DNA from: Bradyrhizobium guangzhouense
GTDB lineage: Bacteria > Pseudomonadota > Alphaproteobacteria > Rhizobiales > Xanthobacteraceae
DNA length: 64,000 bases
Assembly: GCF_004114955.1 (NCBI RefSeq)
Contig: NZ_CP030053.1
Span: 434,001-498,000 of the forward strand
Direction of reading: 5' to 3'
A model generated the notes under the pieces. That model ran no database searches, was not told the origin of the DNA, and worked only from the letters and a program-made list of their open reading frames with translations. The position numbers and the translations under genes are program-made. This document shows positions 63,255 to 64,000 of the stretch, in pieces; position 1 is the first letter of the stretch, and every line of letters starts with the position of its first letter.

Positions 63255-64000
63255 TTACGGCCGCGTCTGTCCCGTGCCGTGAACGCGATATTTGAAGCTC
63301 GTCAATTGCTCGGCACCGACAGGACCACGCGCGTGGAAGCGGCCGGTGGCGATGCCGATCTCGGCGCCGAAGCCGAACTCGCCGCCGTCGGCGAACTGTG
63401 TCGAGGCGTTGTGCAGCACGATCGCGGAATCGACTTCGCTGAGGAATTTCTTCGCGGTGGCATCGTTCTCGCTCACGATCGCATCGGTATGGTGCGAGCC
63501 GTGGTCCTGGATATGCGCGATCGCGCCGTCGACGCCGTCCACCACCTTCGCCGCGATGATCGCGTCGAGATATTCGGTGTCCCAATCGTCTTCGCTGGCG
63601 GGCTTGACGCGTGCGTCGGTCTTCTGCACGGCGTCGTCACCGCGCACTTCGCAGCCGGCCTCGAGCAGCATCTCGACCAGCGGCTTCAGAGCCTTGCCGG
63701 CCGCGGCGCGATCGACCAGCAGCGTCTCGGCGGCACCGCAGACGCCGGTGCGTCGCATCTTGGCGTTGAGCACGATTTCCTTCGCCATGGCGAGGTCGGC
63801 GCTGGCATCGACATAGACGTGGTTGACGCCTTCGAGATGCGCGAACACCGGCACGCGCGCTTCCTGCTCGACGCGCGCGACCAGGCTCTTGCCGCCACGC
63901 GGCACGATGACGTCGATCGAACCGTTCAATCCCGACAGCATCATGCCGACAGCCGCACGGTCGCGTGTCGGCACCAGCGTGATCGCGGCTTCGGGCAGTC
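63255..64000 (-). CDS. proA: Gamma-glutamyl phosphate reductase ProA, partial
   Basis: Second enzyme of proline synthesis, reducing gamma-glutamyl phosphate to the semialdehyde. Only the C-terminal part is inside the window; the frame is open to the right edge. Visible blocks: [33 protein letters not shown], the catalytic Cys in [37 protein letters not shown] and [13 protein letters not shown]. It lies just upstream of nadD, as in many Alphaproteobacteria. Confidence 0.96.
   Translation of the reverse strand, partial: LPEAAITLVPTRDRAAVGMMLSGLNGSIDVIVPRGGKSLVARVEQEARVPVFAHLEGVNHVYVDASADLAMAKEIVLNAKMRRTGVCGAAETLLVDRAAAGKALKPLVEMLLEAGCEVRGDDAVQKTDARVKPASEDDWDTEYLDAIIAAKVVDGVDGAIAHIQDHGSHHTDAIVSENDATAKKFLSEVDSAIVLHNASTQFADGGEFGFGAEIGIATGRFHARGPVGAEQLTSFKYRVHGTGQTRP

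Noticed and set aside
63169..63585. Long N-terminal extension of nadD into proA.
   Set aside because: The added residues are almost all Arg/Asp/Gly and overlap the conserved proA coding sequence in another frame.

Overview
The window is a high-GC chromosomal segment that looks like Bradyrhizobium or a very close relative (Rhizobiales, Alphaproteobacteria). The grounds are the gene content and order: a ccmABCD-ccmG cluster (the cycVWZXY type of B. japonicum) divergent from acnA; mdh-sucCD-sucAB-lpd in one block; an F1-only atpHAGDC operon; and many short palindromic intergenic repeats of the kind common in this genus. Almost all of it is core housekeeping sequence. There is no prophage, IS element, CRISPR array, rRNA or recognisable tRNA gene.

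Layout. 1-6.0 kb, minus strand: a partial unknown gene, leuC, then the translation block ffh-rpsP-rimM-trmD-rplS (transcribed right to left). 6.3-9 kb: an NAPE-PLD-like metallo-hydrolase, then a GyrI-like/SIMPL secreted pair. 9.1-15 kb: dapF-mtaB, a DUF2336 protein, an RluA-type pseudouridine synthase divergent from ftsY, and yciB. 15.2-21.4 kb: cytochrome c maturation genes divergent from acnA. 21.6-30.6 kb: DUF1223, DUF2794, a GNAT acetyltransferase, a Bax-inhibitor-1 family membrane protein, an ABC exporter pair divergent from a TesA-like esterase, thpR and a VapBC toxin-antitoxin pair. 30.8-43.3 kb: zapE, then malate dehydrogenase and the succinyl-CoA synthetase / 2-oxoglutarate dehydrogenase genes, with three extra genes interleaved. 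43.5-48.3 kb: DUF4337, xerC, priA and a His-rich RlpA-like protein. 48.9-54.1 kb: atpHAGDC. 54.2-55.9 kb: a membrane-anchored class III nucleotidyl cyclase with an unusual triplicated C-terminal domain. 56-64 kb, minus strand: proA-nadD-rsfS-rlmH-envC-ctpA-divergent polysaccharide deacetylase and two tandem RppH-like Nudix hydrolases.

How the parts fit. Three operons serve central energy metabolism (TCA cycle, cytochrome c maturation, F1 ATPase). Two promoter regions of iron-sulfur dehydratases (leuC; acnA/ccmA) carry palindromes resembling the Irr/ICE iron-control motif of Rhizobiales. A perfect CtrA-type TTAA-N7-TTAA box lies between rlpA and the atp operon. At least six repeat families sit between and inside operons (ccmA|ccmB, atpA|atpG, atpD|atpC, sucA|sucB), and one supplies the last codons of rimM. 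No clearly new multi-gene system is visible. The least explained items are the cyclase with triplicated Cys-containing modules, the 21-bp tandem repeat between it and atpC, an orphan minus-strand terminator that may end a small RNA, and the gene interposed between sucC and sucD.
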